This document shows positions 19,758 through 28,919 of a stretch of DNA of 64,000 nt, piece after piece. Origin of the DNA: Bradyrhizobium sp. ISRA430 (GTDB lineage: Bacteria > Pseudomonadota > Alphaproteobacteria > Rhizobiales > Xanthobacteraceae); contig NZ_CP094516.1 in the NCBI RefSeq assembly GCF_029909975.1, forward strand, positions 5,642,001-5,706,000, in the 5' to 3' direction. A program made the translations under genes and the position numbers. A model generated the notes under the pieces. The model ran no database searches. It was not told the origin of the DNA and worked only from the letters and a program-made list of their open reading frames with translations. Each line of letters opens with the position of its first letter. The first letter of the stretch is position 1.

Positions 19758-22715
19758 ATGTCTCGCCAGGACGCGAACGCAGCCTTTGCCCTGTCATCAT
19801 TTTTGCAGGGCACCAACGCCAGCTACATCGACGAAATCTACGCCCGCTACGAGAAGGACCCATCCTCGGTCGACGCCGAGTGGCAAGAGTTCTTCAAGAG
19901 CCTGAAGGACCAGCCCGACGACGTCCGCAAGAACGCCGAAGGCCCGTCCTGGGAGCGCGCCAACTGGCCGCTGACGCCGCAGGACGACCTCACTTCCGCG
20001 CTGGACGGCAACTGGGTGGAAGTCGAGAAGGCGGTCGGCGGCAAGATCGCCGCCAAGGCGCAGGCCAAGGGCGCGGACATCTCTTCAGCCGACGTGCTTC
20101 AGGCGACGCGCGACTCCGTCCGCGCCTTGATGCTGATCCGCGCCTATCGCATGCGCGGCCACTTCCACGCCAAGCTCGATCCGCTGGGCATCGAGGCGCC
20201 GCGCAACCGCGAAGAGCTCGACCCGCGCACCTACGGCTTCAGCGAAGCCGACTTCGACCGCAAGATCTTCCTCGATCACGTGCTCGGCCTCGAGTACGGC
20301 AGCTTGCGCGAGATCGTCGCGATCTGCGAGCGCACCTACTGCCAGACGCTCGGCGTCGAGTTCATGCATATCAGCAATGCCGCGCAGAAGGCCTGGATCC
20401 AGGAGCGCATCGAGGGGCCGGACAAGGAGATCTCGTTCACCCGCGAGGGTCGTCGCGCCATCCTGATGAAGCTGATCGAAACCGAAGGCTTCGAGAAATT
20501 CTGCGACACCAAGTTCACCGGCACCAAGCGTTTCGGCCTGGACGGCGGTGAGTCGCTGATCCCCGCGCTCGAGCAGATCATCAAGCGCGGCGGCAATCTC
20601 GGCGTGAAGGAGATCGTGCTGGGCATGCCGCATCGCGGCCGCCTCAACGTGCTCACCCAGGTGATGGCCAAGCCGCACCGCGCCCTGTTCCACGAGTTCA
20701 AGGGTGGTTCGGCCAACCCCGAAGACGTCGAAGGCTCCGGCGACGTCAAATATCACCTCGGTGCGTCCTCGGACCGCGAATTCGACGGCAACCGCATCCA
20801 TCTGTCGCTGACTGCGAACCCCTCGCACCTCGAGATCGTCGACCCCGTCGTACTCGGCAAGGTCCGCGCCAAGCAGGACCAGCACGGCGATCCGCCGGAC
20901 ATGCGCATCTCGGTGATGCCGCTTCTGATGCACGGCGACGCGGCGTTCGCGGGCCAGGGCGTGGTCGCGGAGTGCTTCGGCCTGTCGGATCTGAAGGGCT
21001 ACCGCACCGGCGGCTCCGTGCACTTCATCGTCAACAACCAGATCGGCTTCACCACCTATCCGCGTTACTCGCGCTCCTCGCCCTATCCGTCGGATGTGGC
21101 GAAGATGATCGACGCGCCGATCTTCCACGTGAACGGCGACGATCCGGAAGCCGTCGTGTTCGCAGCCAAGGTCGCGACCGAGTTCCGGCAGAAGTTCCAC
21201 AAGCCCGTCGTCATCGACATGTTCTGTTACCGCAGGCATGGTCACAACGAGGGTGACGAGCCGGCCTTCACCCAGCCGGTAATGTACAAGAGGATCGCAG
21301 CGCATCCCTCGACGCTCGAGCTCTACGCCCGCCGCCTTATCAGCGAAGGCGTGATCACCGAGGGCGAGGTCGACAAGGCCAAGGCCGACTGGCGCGCGCG
21401 GCTCGATGCCGAGTTCGAGGCCGGCACCAGCTACAAGCCGAACAAGGCCGACTGGCTCGACGGCAAGTGGGCGGGCTTCAAGATCGCCGACCAGGAAGAG
21501 GATGCGCGTCGCGGCGTCACCGGCGTTGATCTGTCCGTCCTGAAGGACATCGGCCGCAAGATCACCAAGGTTCCCGACGGCTTCCGCGTTCACCGCACCA
21601 TCCAGCGCTTTCTCGAGAACCGCTCGAAGGCGATCGACGGAGGCAACGGCATCGACTGGGCGACCGGCGAGGCCCTGGCCTTCTGCTCGCTGCTGCTGGA
21701 AAACCACCACGTGCGCTTGTCCGGACAGGACTCCGAGCGCGGCACTTTCTCGCAGCGCCATTCGGTCCTGATCGACCAGGAGGACGAGAGCCGCTACACG
21801 CCGTTCAACCATCTCGGCACTGACCAGGGCCATTACGAGGTCATCAACTCGCTGCTCTCGGAAGAGGCGGTGCTCGGCTTCGAATACGGCTATTCGCTGG
21901 CCGAGCCGAATACGCTGACGCTGTGGGAAGCGCAGTTCGGCGACTTCGCCAATGGCGCGCAGGTTGTGTTCGACCAGTTCATCTCCTCCGGCGAACGCAA
22001 ATGGCTGCGCATGTCCGGCCTCGTCTGCATGCTGCCGCACGGCTATGAGGGCCAGGGCCCCGAGCACTCCTCGGCGCGTCTCGAGCGTTACTTGCAAATG
22101 TGCGCCGAAGACAACATGCAGGTGGTCTATCCGACGACGCCGGCGAACTACTTCCACGTGCTGCGGCGCCAGCTCCATCGCGAGATCCGCAAGCCCCTGA
22201 TCCTGATGACGCCGAAGTCGCTGCTGCGTCACAAGCGTGCGACCTCGCGGCTCGAGGAACTCGCGAAGGGAACGAGCTTCCACCGCATCCTTTATGATGA
22301 CGCCCAGATGCTGCCGAACGAGGCGATCAAGCTCGTTCCGGACGAGAAGATCCGCCGCATCGTGCTCTGCTCCGGCAAGGTCTATTACGACCTCTACGAG
22401 GAGCGCGAGAAGCGTGGCATCGACGACATCTACCTGATGCGCGTCGAGCAGCTTTACCCGGTGCCGCTGAAGGCGCTGGTGGTCGAGCTGTCGCGTTTCA
22501 AGAAGGCGGAAGTGATCTGGTGCCAGGAGGAGCCGCGCAACATGGGTGCGTGGCACTTCATCGAGCCTTATCTGGAATGGGTGCTGAACCAGGTGAACGG
22601 GGTGAGCCGGCGTCCGCGCTATGTCGGCCGCGCCGCCTCCGCCGCGACCGCCACTGGCCTGATGTCGAAGCATCAGGCGCAGTTGAAGGCGTTCCTGGAT
22701 GAAGCATTGAGCTGA
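19758..22715 (+). CDS. sucA: 2-Oxoglutarate dehydrogenase E1 component
   Basis: A 985-residue thiamine-diphosphate enzyme, full length. The N-terminal segment [20 protein letters not shown] is the E1o-specific start. The substrate and ThDP regions include [24 protein letters not shown] and [11 protein letters not shown]. It decarboxylates 2-oxoglutarate and passes the succinyl group to SucB. A 160-bp gap with a palindromic repeat separates it from sucB, but the order sucCD-sucAB-lpd is the expected one. Confidence 0.98.
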   Translation: MSRQDANAAFALSSFLQGTNASYIDEIYARYEKDPSSVDAEWQEFFKSLKDQPDDVRKNAEGPSWERANWPLTPQDDLTSALDGNWVEVEKAVGGKIAAKAQAKGADISSADVLQATRDSVRALMLIRAYRMRGHFHAKLDPLGIEAPRNREELDPRTYGFSEADFDRKIFLDHVLGLEYGSLREIVAICERTYCQTLGVEFMHISNAAQKAWIQERIEGPDKEISFTREGRRAILMKLIETEGFEKFCDTKFTGTKRFGLDGGESLIPALEQIIKRGGNLGVKEIVLGMPHRGRLNVLTQVMAKPHRALFHEFKGGSANPEDVEGSGDVKYHLGASSDREFDGNRIHLSLTANPSHLEIVDPVVLGKVRAKQDQHGDPPDMRISVMPLLMHGDAAFAGQGVVAECFGLSDLKGYRTGGSVHFIVNNQIGFTTYPRYSRSSPYPSDVAKMIDAPIFHVNGDDPEAVVFAAKVATEFRQKFHKPVVIDMFCYRRHGHNEGDEPAFTQPVMYKRIAAHPSTLELYARRLISEGVITEGEVDKAKADWRARLDAEFEAGTSYKPNKADWLDGKWAGFKIADQEEDARRGVTGVDLSVLKDIGRKITKVPDGFRVHRTIQRFLENRSKAIDGGNGIDWATGEALAFCSLLLENHHVRLSGQDSERGTFSQRHSVLIDQEDESRYTPFNHLGTDQGHYEVINSLLSEEAVLGFEYGYSLAEPNTLTLWEAQFGDFANGAQVVFDQFISSGERKWLRMSGLVCMLPHGYEGQGPEHSSARLERYLQMCAEDNMQVVYPTTPANYFHVLRRQLHREIRKPLILMTPKSLLRHKRATSRLEELAKGTSFHRILYDDAQMLPNEAIKLVPDEKIRRIVLCSGKVYYDLYEEREKRGIDDIYLMRVEQLYPVPLKALVVELSRFKKAEVIWCQEEPRNMGAWHFIEPYLEWVLNQVNGVSRRPRYVGRAASAATATGLMSKHQAQLKAFLDEALS

Positions 22716-22730
22716 GCTTTTTCGAACTGA

Positions 22731-22829
22731 GTCATGCCCCGCGCAAGCGGGGCATCCAGTACGCCGTGGCGTCCGTCGTCGATGCGAACGTCCGGTTTGC
22801 TGGATCGCCCGCTTTTCGCGGGTGATGAC
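22731..22829. repeat. GTCATGCCC-type palindromic element between sucA and sucB
   Basis: Bounded by GTCATGCCCCGCGCAAGCGG and CCGCTTTTCGCGGGTGATGAC-like sequence, about 99 bp. It has the shared GTCAT...ATGAC termini and internal words CATCCAGTACGCC and GCTGGATCG. It fills most of the sucA-sucB gap. Confidence 0.8.
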
Positions 22830-22875
22830 ATCTCAAATTCACGACCGCATTGGCGATCTCCTTAAGGAAAAGACC

Positions 22876-24126
22876 ATGACTGAAATTCGTGTGCCGACGC
22901 TCGGCGAATCCGTCACCGAGGCCACCATCGGCCGCTGGTTCAAGAAGGCCGGCGATCCCGTCGCCGTCGACGAGCCCTTGGTGGAGCTCGAGACCGACAA
23001 GGTCACCATCGAAGTCCCCGCGCCGTCCGCCGGCACGCTGAGCGAGATCATCGCCGCTGATGGCGCTACCGTTGCGGTCGGCGCGCTGCTCGGACAAATC
23101 ACCGACGGTGCCGGCGCCGCGAAGCCGGCAGCCGCGCCCGCCAAGCCCGCGGCTGCTGCGGCGGCCGCCGCGGCGGCGCCTGCTGCTGCGCCGGCCCCAA
23201 GCGCGCCCAAGGCGCCGCCGGCCGATGCCCCACTCGCGCCGTCCGTGCGCAAGCTCTCTGCCGAGACCGGTATCGACGCCTCGACCGTTCCGGGCTCCGG
23301 CAAGGACGGCCGCGTTACCAAGGGCGACATGCTTGCCGCAATCGAGCGTGCAGCTTCCGCGCCGACCCCGGTCAACCAGCCGGCCGCCGCCGTCCAGGTG
23401 CGCGCACCGTCGCCGGCCGATGACGCCGCCCGCGAAGAGCGCGTCAAGATGACCCGGCTGCGCCAGACCATCGCGCGCCGCCTGAAGGACGTGCAGAACA
23501 CGGCCGCCATGCTCACGACCTTCAACGAGGTCGACATGACCAACGTCATGGCGCTGCGTGCACACTACAAGGACGCGTTCGAGAAGAAGCACGGTGCCAA
23601 GCTCGGCTTCATGGGCTTCTTCACCAAGGCCGTCGTGCAGGCCCTGAAGGACATTCCGGCCGTCAACGCCGAGATCGACGGAAGCGACCTGATCTACAAG
23701 AACTACTACCACATCGGCGTCGCCGTCGGCACCGACAAGGGTCTCGTCGTGCCCGTGGTGCGCGACTGCGACCACAAGTCGATCTCCGACATCGAGAAGA
23801 GCATCGCCGATTACGGCCGCCGCGCCCGCGACGGCCAGCTCAAGATCGACGAGATGCAGGGCGGCACCTTCACCATCACCAATGGTGGCATCTACGGTTC
23901 GCTGATGTCGACGCCGATCCTGAACGCACCGCAATCCGGCATCCTCGGCATGCACAAGATTCAGGAGCGGCCGATGGTCGTCGGCGGCAAGATCGAGGTC
24001 CGCCCGATGATGTATCTGGCGCTGTCCTACGATCACCGCGTGATCGACGGCAAGGAAGCCGTCACCTTCCTGGTTCGCGTCAAGGAGAGCCTGGAAGATC
24101 CGGCACGCCTGGTACTGGACCTCTGA
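22876..24126 (+). CDS. sucB: 2-Oxoglutarate dehydrogenase E2, dihydrolipoyl succinyltransferase
   Basis: A 416-residue E2. Order: lipoyl domain with the modified lysine in [15 protein letters not shown] (K42), a low-complexity Ala/Pro linker (about residues 77-115), the E3-binding domain ([22 protein letters not shown]), and the acyltransferase core ending in [13 protein letters not shown] with the catalytic histidine. It transfers succinyl from lipoamide to CoA. The ATG at 22876 with an AAGGAAAAG site upstream gives the standard [13 protein letters not shown] start. Confidence 0.98.
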   Translation: MTEIRVPTLGESVTEATIGRWFKKAGDPVAVDEPLVELETDKVTIEVPAPSAGTLSEIIAADGATVAVGALLGQITDGAGAAKPAAAPAKPAAAAAAAAAAPAAAPAPSAPKAPPADAPLAPSVRKLSAETGIDASTVPGSGKDGRVTKGDMLAAIERAASAPTPVNQPAAAVQVRAPSPADDAAREERVKMTRLRQTIARRLKDVQNTAAMLTTFNEVDMTNVMALRAHYKDAFEKKHGAKLGFMGFFTKAVVQALKDIPAVNAEIDGSDLIYKNYYHIGVAVGTDKGLVVPVVRDCDHKSISDIEKSIADYGRRARDGQLKIDEMQGGTFTITNGGIYGSLMSTPILNAPQSGILGMHKIQERPMVVGGKIEVRPMMYLALSYDHRVIDGKEAVTFLVRVKESLEDPARLVLDL

Positions 24127-24144
24127 TTCCTGATGCCTTGAATG

Positions 24145-24170
24145 CGCCGTCGCCTGCGCAGGCGACGGCG
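24145..24170. terminator. 26-bp perfect palindrome after sucB
   Basis: CGCCGTCGCCTGC / GCAGGCGACGGCG, perfect arms with no spacer, 18 bp after the sucB stop and 11 bp before the SDR start. There is no T-run; it may act as a transcript-end stabiliser or attenuate read-through to the SDR gene and lpdA. Confidence 0.55.
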
Positions 24171-24181
24171 TATGTGCAAAG

Positions 24182-24943
24182 ATGGAGGCGAATGTGACGG
24201 ATAAGGTTGCGATCATCACCGGCGGTAGCCGCGGCATCGGGCGGGCGACTGCGATCGCTGCGGCGGCGCGCGGCTTTCGCGTCGTCGTTGGCTATGCCAG
24301 CAATAAGCAGGCCGCGGACGAGGTCGTGGCCCGGATCGAGGCCAGCAACGGCAAGGCGATCGCGGTGAAATGCGATGTCGCCGAGGAAAGCGATATTCTC
24401 GCGCTGTTCAAGGCCGCCGATCAGTTCGGCACGTTGGGCGCCCTCGTCAACAATGGCGGTATTGTCGGCAAGAGTGGCGTGCGTGTCGACGAAATGTCGG
24501 CCGAGCGCATCCAACGTGTGATGGCGGTGAACGTCACCGGCTCGATCCTCTGCGCGCGCGAGGCGGTGAAGCGGATGTCGACCAAGCATGGTGGCAAGGG
24601 CGGCGTGATCGTCAACCTGTCGTCGGTCGCTGCCAAGCTCGGCTCGCCCAACACCTATGTCGACTATGCCGCCTCCAAGGGCGCGATCGATTCCTTCACC
24701 ATCGGCCTCGGCTATGAGGTCGCCGGCGAAGGCATCCGCGTCGCGGGCATCCGCCCCGGTCTGATCGACACCGACATCCACGCCTCAGGCGGCGAGCCCG
24801 ACCGCGCCCATCGTCTGGCCCATATGGTGCCGATGAAGCGCGTCGGCACCGCCGAGGAAATCGCCAACGCCATCGTCTGGCTGATGTCGGACGATGCCTC
24901 CTACGTCACCTCAGCCATTCTCGACGTGTCCGGCGGACGCTGA
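24182..24943 (+). CDS. Short-chain dehydrogenase/reductase between sucB and lpdA
   Basis: A 253-residue classical SDR. The cofactor glycine motif is TGGSRGIG (residues 13-20), followed by NNGGIV, catalytic serine in NLSSVAAK, and the YxxxK pair in YVDYAASKG. The C-terminal ILDVSGGR is usual. The glycine motif and following VVGYASN suggest NADP preference, but substrate is not readable. It is inserted between the E2 and E3 genes of 2-oxoglutarate dehydrogenase. A GTG at 24194 is an alternative start. Confidence 0.9.
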   Translation: MEANVTDKVAIITGGSRGIGRATAIAAAARGFRVVVGYASNKQAADEVVARIEASNGKAIAVKCDVAEESDILALFKAADQFGTLGALVNNGGIVGKSGVRVDEMSAERIQRVMAVNVTGSILCAREAVKRMSTKHGGKGGVIVNLSSVAAKLGSPNTYVDYAASKGAIDSFTIGLGYEVAGEGIRVAGIRPGLIDTDIHASGGEPDRAHRLAHMVPMKRVGTAEEIANAIVWLMSDDASYVTSAILDVSGGR

Positions 24944-24980
24944 CACGTCTTCTCACGCTTAACTTACGGGACTTCCTCTC

Positions 24981-26381
24981 ATGGCTACCTACGATCTCGT
25001 CGTCATCGGCACCGGACCGGGCGGTTATGTCTGCGCGGTGCGCGCAAGCCAGCTCGGCATGAAAGTCGCCGTGGTGGAAAAGAACCCCACCCTCGGCGGC
25101 ACCTGCCTCAATGTCGGCTGCATGCCCTCCAAGGCGCTGCTGCACGCCTCCGAGATGTTTGAGGAAGCCGGGCATTCCTTTGCCAAGATGGGCGTGTCGG
25201 TCCCGGCGCCGAAGCTCGACCTGCCGTCGATGATGAACTTCAAGCAGCAGGGCATCGACGGCAACGTCAAGGGCGTCGAATTCCTGATGAAGAAAAACAA
25301 GATCGACGTCTTGAAGGGCACCGGCAAGATCCTCGGCACCGGCAAGGTGGAAGTATCCGCCGACGGCAAGTCGCAGGTGATCGAGACCAAGAACATCGTC
25401 ATCGCCACCGGGTCCGACATCGCGCGGCTGAAGGGCATCGAGATCGACGAGAAGCGCATCGTGTCGTCGACCGGCGCGCTGTCGCTGGAGAAGGTGCCGG
25501 GTAGGCTGCTGGTCATCGGCGCCGGCGTGATCGGGCTTGAGCTCGGCTCGGTGTGGCGCAGACTCGGGTCCGAAGTCATGGTCGTCGAATTCCTCGATCG
25601 CATCCTGCCCGGCATGGACGGCGAGGTCGCGAAGCAGTTTCAGCGCATGCTGGAGAAGCAGGGATTTGCATTCAAGCTCGGTTCGAAGGTCACCGGCGTC
25701 GAAGCGAACGGCAAGGCGCTGCTTGCGAAGATCGAGCCCGCTGCAGGCGGCGCGGCCGAGACCATCGAGGCCGATGTCGTTCTCGTCTGCATTGGCCGCG
25801 TGCCCTACACGGATGGGCTGGGCCTGAAGGAGGCCGGCGTCGCGCTCGACAATCGTGGCCGCGTGCAGATCGACCCGCATTTCGCCACCAGCCTCAAGGG
25901 CGTCTACGCCATCGGCGACGTTGTCGCCGGTCCGATGCTCGCGCACAAGGCCGAGGATGAAGGCGTTGCTGTCGCGGAGATACTCGCGGGCCAGGCCGGC
26001 CACGTGAACTACGACGTTATCCCGGGCGTCGTGTATACCACGCCGGAAGTGTCCGCCGTCGGCAAGACCGAGGAGGAGCTGAAGCAGGCGGGCGTCGCTT
26101 ATACCGTCGGGAAGTTTCCCTTTACCGCCAACGGCCGCTCCAAGGTCAACCAGACCACGGACGGCTTTGTGAAGATTCTCGCAGATGCGAGGACCGATCG
26201 TGTGCTCGGCGTGCACATTGTCGGCCGCGAAGCCGGCGAAATGATCCATGAAGCGGCCGTTCTCATGGAGTTCGGCGGTAGCGCGGAAGATCTTGCCCGC
26301 ACCTGCCATGCACATCCGACCCGGTCGGAAGCCATCAAGGAAGCCGCGCTTGCGGTCGGCAAGCGGGCCATCCATATGTAG
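24981..26381 (+). CDS. lpdA: Dihydrolipoyl dehydrogenase (E3)
   Basis: A 466-residue flavoprotein. It has the FAD fold [20 protein letters not shown], the redox-active disulfide [13 protein letters not shown] (C42, C47), the NAD-binding [13 protein letters not shown], and the C-terminal [15 protein letters not shown] with the catalytic histidine and glutamate. It reoxidises dihydrolipoamide on SucB. It lies 37 bp after the SDR gene and is probably co-transcribed with the suc genes. Full length. Confidence 0.97.
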   Translation: MATYDLVVIGTGPGGYVCAVRASQLGMKVAVVEKNPTLGGTCLNVGCMPSKALLHASEMFEEAGHSFAKMGVSVPAPKLDLPSMMNFKQQGIDGNVKGVEFLMKKNKIDVLKGTGKILGTGKVEVSADGKSQVIETKNIVIATGSDIARLKGIEIDEKRIVSSTGALSLEKVPGRLLVIGAGVIGLELGSVWRRLGSEVMVVEFLDRILPGMDGEVAKQFQRMLEKQGFAFKLGSKVTGVEANGKALLAKIEPAAGGAAETIEADVVLVCIGRVPYTDGLGLKEAGVALDNRGRVQIDPHFATSLKGVYAIGDVVAGPMLAHKAEDEGVAVAEILAGQAGHVNYDVIPGVVYTTPEVSAVGKTEEELKQAGVAYTVGKFPFTANGRSKVNQTTDGFVKILADARTDRVLGVHIVGREAGEMIHEAAVLMEFGGSAEDLARTCHAHPTRSEAIKEAALAVGKRAIHM

Positions 26382-26415
26382 GCAACGCCCCGAGCTGAAT
26401 CGGGCGGGACAACAC

Positions 26416-26946
26416 ATGCTGCGCCGCCTCCTTCAACCGGTCTGGGTCCTGCTGGCGATCATCTTCCTGATCGAAGCCTGGCTATGGGACCATCTCGAGC
26501 CGATTGTTGCGCGGGTTGTCGCAGCCATCCCGCTCGCCCGGTTCAAGCAATGGCTGACGGAGCGCGTTGATGCGCTGTCGCCGGCCATGACGCTGATCGT
26601 GTTCGCCGTGCCGATCATTCCGCTGTTTCCGCTCAAGCTGGTCGGGCTGTGGCTGCTCACGCACGAATATTGGTTCAGTGCTGCCTTCACCATCCTGTTC
26701 GCGAAGATGCTCGGCGTCGGTGTCACGGCCTTCGTCTTCGATGTGACGCGCGACAAGCTTCTGGAGATGCCGTGGTTCGAGCGGCTCTATGAGCTCGTCT
26801 TGAAACTGCGCGCCAAGGCCGCCGAGCTCGTCAATCCGATCAAGCAGCGCATCAAGGACGTCATCACCGGCAACGGCGAAGGCTGGTCCTCCCGCACGCT
26901 CCGCCTGATCCAGCGTTTCCGCAAGAGCGTTCACGAAGCGCGCTGA
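26416..26946 (+). CDS. Conserved membrane protein of unknown function, downstream of lpdA
   Basis: A 176-residue protein with two to three predicted membrane helices: an N-terminal one (VWVLLAIIFLIEAWLW), a second around MTLIVFAVPIIPLFPLKLVGLWLL, and a third in FTILFAKMLGVGVTAFVF. A basic, helical C-terminal tail follows. I do not recognise a named domain. Its ATG lies 34 bp after lpdA in the same direction, suggesting it ends that operon. A palindromic repeat follows. Confidence 0.8.
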   Translation: MLRRLLQPVWVLLAIIFLIEAWLWDHLEPIVARVVAAIPLARFKQWLTERVDALSPAMTLIVFAVPIIPLFPLKLVGLWLLTHEYWFSAAFTILFAKMLGVGVTAFVFDVTRDKLLEMPWFERLYELVLKLRAKAAELVNPIKQRIKDVITGNGEGWSSRTLRLIQRFRKSVHEAR

Positions 26947-26969
26947 GCGCAGCGACGATCAACATCGCG

Positions 26970-27089
26970 GTCATTGCCCGCCTTGTGCGCAATTGCGCAC
27001 TGGGGCGGGCAATCCAGTATTCCAGAGGCAGCGAGGATTGAATCGAGAAGCCGCGGCGTACTGGATGCCCCGCCTTCGCGGGGCATGAC
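26970..27089. repeat. GTCATTGCCC-type palindromic element with inner TGCGCAATTGCGCA
   Basis: About 120 bp bounded by GTCATTGCCCGCC and GGGGCATGAC. It contains the 14-bp perfect palindrome TGCGCAATTGCGCA at 26986-26999, also found in the elements at 37862 and 38571. It lies between the membrane protein gene and the convergent DUF4337 gene. Confidence 0.85.
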
Positions 27090-27127
27090 ATCGTCGATGT
27101 GACGGCTTTACGCGCCGCCTCAACCCA

Positions 27128-27718
27128 TCAATGCAAATGCAACAGATGCGGCCACCACAGGCCGAGCCCGGTCATGACGAGGCCGGCGAGCGTCAGAATG
27201 CCGCTGACATAGGCGAGCGCGAGCATGCCGGTGATGATGGTGGCCGAGGCCAGCACGATGCCGATCTGGAAAGCGGCGGACGCAAGCTCGAAGTGGTGGT
27301 ATTTCGCCGTGGCCTCGTCGCGCTCATGCTCGGCGTGCTTGGCCTTCTCGGCGAGCTGTTCGGTGCCTTCGCCGGTCTCGGGCTCGGAGCGGTAGCGCGC
27401 CGCAGTCTTCTGCCAGTCGTCGATCTGCTTCTGGATCGCGGCCTTGATGCCGTCGTCGGTCGCAGATCCCAGCGCGAGCTTGCCCTGCTCGGCCGCGGTC
27501 TGCACGACGGTGCGTCGAATGCTCTTGGCCTGGAAGAAGGCCCAGAGGTTGGCCGCTTCGACGTTCTTGCTGATCGCTTCGGTCTGCGCACCCTTGCCGA
27601 GCGTCTCCGAGATCGCCAGGAACAGCGCCAGCACGGCAATCAGCAGAGCGATCTTCCGGTTCTCGCCGGACGCGTGTTCGGCGTGCTCGGCATGCTCCAT
27701 GCTTTCATGTGCGCTCAT
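27128..27718 (-). CDS. DUF4337 family membrane protein
   Basis: A 196-residue protein matching DUF4337 as I know it. After a His/Glu-rich start (SAHESMEHAEHAEHA) comes helix 1 (IALLIAVLALFLAISETLG), a charged coiled region (about residues 45-135), and two C-terminal helices. NVEAANLWAFFQAKSIRRT is a family signature. No function is known for the family. I chose the ATG at 27718 (MSAHES); the frame stays open upstream without family similarity. It lies downstream of xerC in the same direction. Confidence 0.85.
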   Translation of the reverse strand: MSAHESMEHAEHAEHASGENRKIALLIAVLALFLAISETLGKGAQTEAISKNVEAANLWAFFQAKSIRRTVVQTAAEQGKLALGSATDDGIKAAIQKQIDDWQKTAARYRSEPETGEGTEQLAEKAKHAEHERDEATAKYHHFELASAAFQIGIVLASATIITGMLALAYVSGILTLAGLVMTGLGLWWPHLLHLH

Positions 27719-27807
27719 ATTTCCCTCCTGGTGTCGCCCGCTACGATTGACCGAACAGCGAGAACCGCGCAAGGGGCAAGCGCGTTATGACAGCCTCGTG
27801 TCAGCTT

Positions 27808-28773
27808 TCATCGCCGCGGATGCGCGCTGGCATAGACTTCGAGCAGACGCTCGGAATCGATGCCGGTATAGACCTGCGTGGTCGAGAGCGAGGAATGGCC
27901 GAGCAATTCCTGGATTGCGCGCAGGTCACCGCCGCGTGACAGAAGATGCGTGGCGAAGGAATGTCTGAGTGCGTGCGGCGTCGCGCTGTCAGGCAGACCG
28001 AGCGCGCCGCGCAGCCGCTCCATCGCGAGCTGGATGATGCGTGGGCTCAGCGGGCCGCCGCGCGCGCCGACGAAGATCGGGCCTTCGGGGGGCAGCGGAT
28101 GCGGGCACATCGCGACGTATTCGTCGATCAGCGCCAGCACGTTTTGTAGCACCGGCACCATGCGTGTCTTGTTGCCCTTGCCGGTGACGACCAGCACGTC
28201 GCCTTCGCCGGGCCGCGGTACCTCGCGGCGCTTCAGGCCCAGCGCCTCGGAGATGCGCAGGCCGGAGCCGTAGAGCAGCGCCATCACCGCGGCGTCGCGG
28301 ACCAGGATCCAGGTCTCGCGCTCCTCGCCGGCGCGCTCGTCGGCATCCGCGAGGCGTTTTGCCGACGCCATCGGCAGCGGCTTGGGCAGGCTTTTCGCCA
28401 CCTTCGGCGCACGGATCGCCGATAGTGCTCCGACCTTGCCCTTGCCTTCGCGCTCGAGGAAGCGGCCAAAGGAGCGCAGGCCCGCCAGCGCCCGCATCAG
28501 CGATCGGCCGGACACATCGTCAGCGCGGCGCATCGCCATAAAGGCGCGCACGTCGGTTGCCTCTAACGCGGCAAAGCGTGCCAGCGTCACGCGTTCGCCC
28601 CAATGGGTGCAGAGGAAATCCAGGCACTGACGCAAGTCGCGGGCATAGGCCTCCAGCGTCTTCGGCGATAGCCGCCGCTCGGCGCCGAGATGCGACAGCC
28701 AGCGGGTCATCTCCCGTGTGACCGTCGCATCGGCGCTCGGCAGCTCGATCTGTGGTGCGGCGGCTTTGCTCAT
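27808..28773 (-). CDS. xerC: Tyrosine recombinase XerC
   Basis: A 321-residue tyrosine recombinase with an N-terminal SAM-like DNA-binding domain and the full catalytic set: R173 in GSGLRISEAL, H267 and R270 in HALRHSFATHLL, H293 in LLGHSSLSTTQ and Y302 in VYTGID. With XerD it resolves chromosome dimers at dif. XerC is preferred over XerD from its place beside priA and the LLGHSSLSTTQVYT motif, but the two are hard to separate by eye. It is divergent from priA. Confidence 0.93.
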   Translation of the reverse strand: MSKAAAPQIELPSADATVTREMTRWLSHLGAERRLSPKTLEAYARDLRQCLDFLCTHWGERVTLARFAALEATDVRAFMAMRRADDVSGRSLMRALAGLRSFGRFLEREGKGKVGALSAIRAPKVAKSLPKPLPMASAKRLADADERAGEERETWILVRDAAVMALLYGSGLRISEALGLKRREVPRPGEGDVLVVTGKGNKTRMVPVLQNVLALIDEYVAMCPHPLPPEGPIFVGARGGPLSPRIIQLAMERLRGALGLPDSATPHALRHSFATHLLSRGGDLRAIQELLGHSSLSTTQVYTGIDSERLLEVYASAHPRR

Positions 28774-28919
28774 GGCTCTGGACGTGATGATTCCGCACAG
28801 TATATCGCATCACACCCGTTTATCGTTCGCTAAGGACGCCCGGCGGCGCTAGCCTGACGATCCAGAGTTCCGATTCTCCACCCAAGATCTCCGTCCAAGA
28901 TCTCCATTCAAGACCATTC

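Noticed and set aside
20085..22673. 862-residue open frame on the minus strand
   Set aside because: Antisense to sucA, with low-complexity Arg/His/Val/Asp composition and no domain.
27808..28773. Phage integrase
   Set aside because: The tyrosine recombinase is next to priA, has the usual XerC length, and no phage genes are near, so it is the chromosomal dimer-resolution enzyme.
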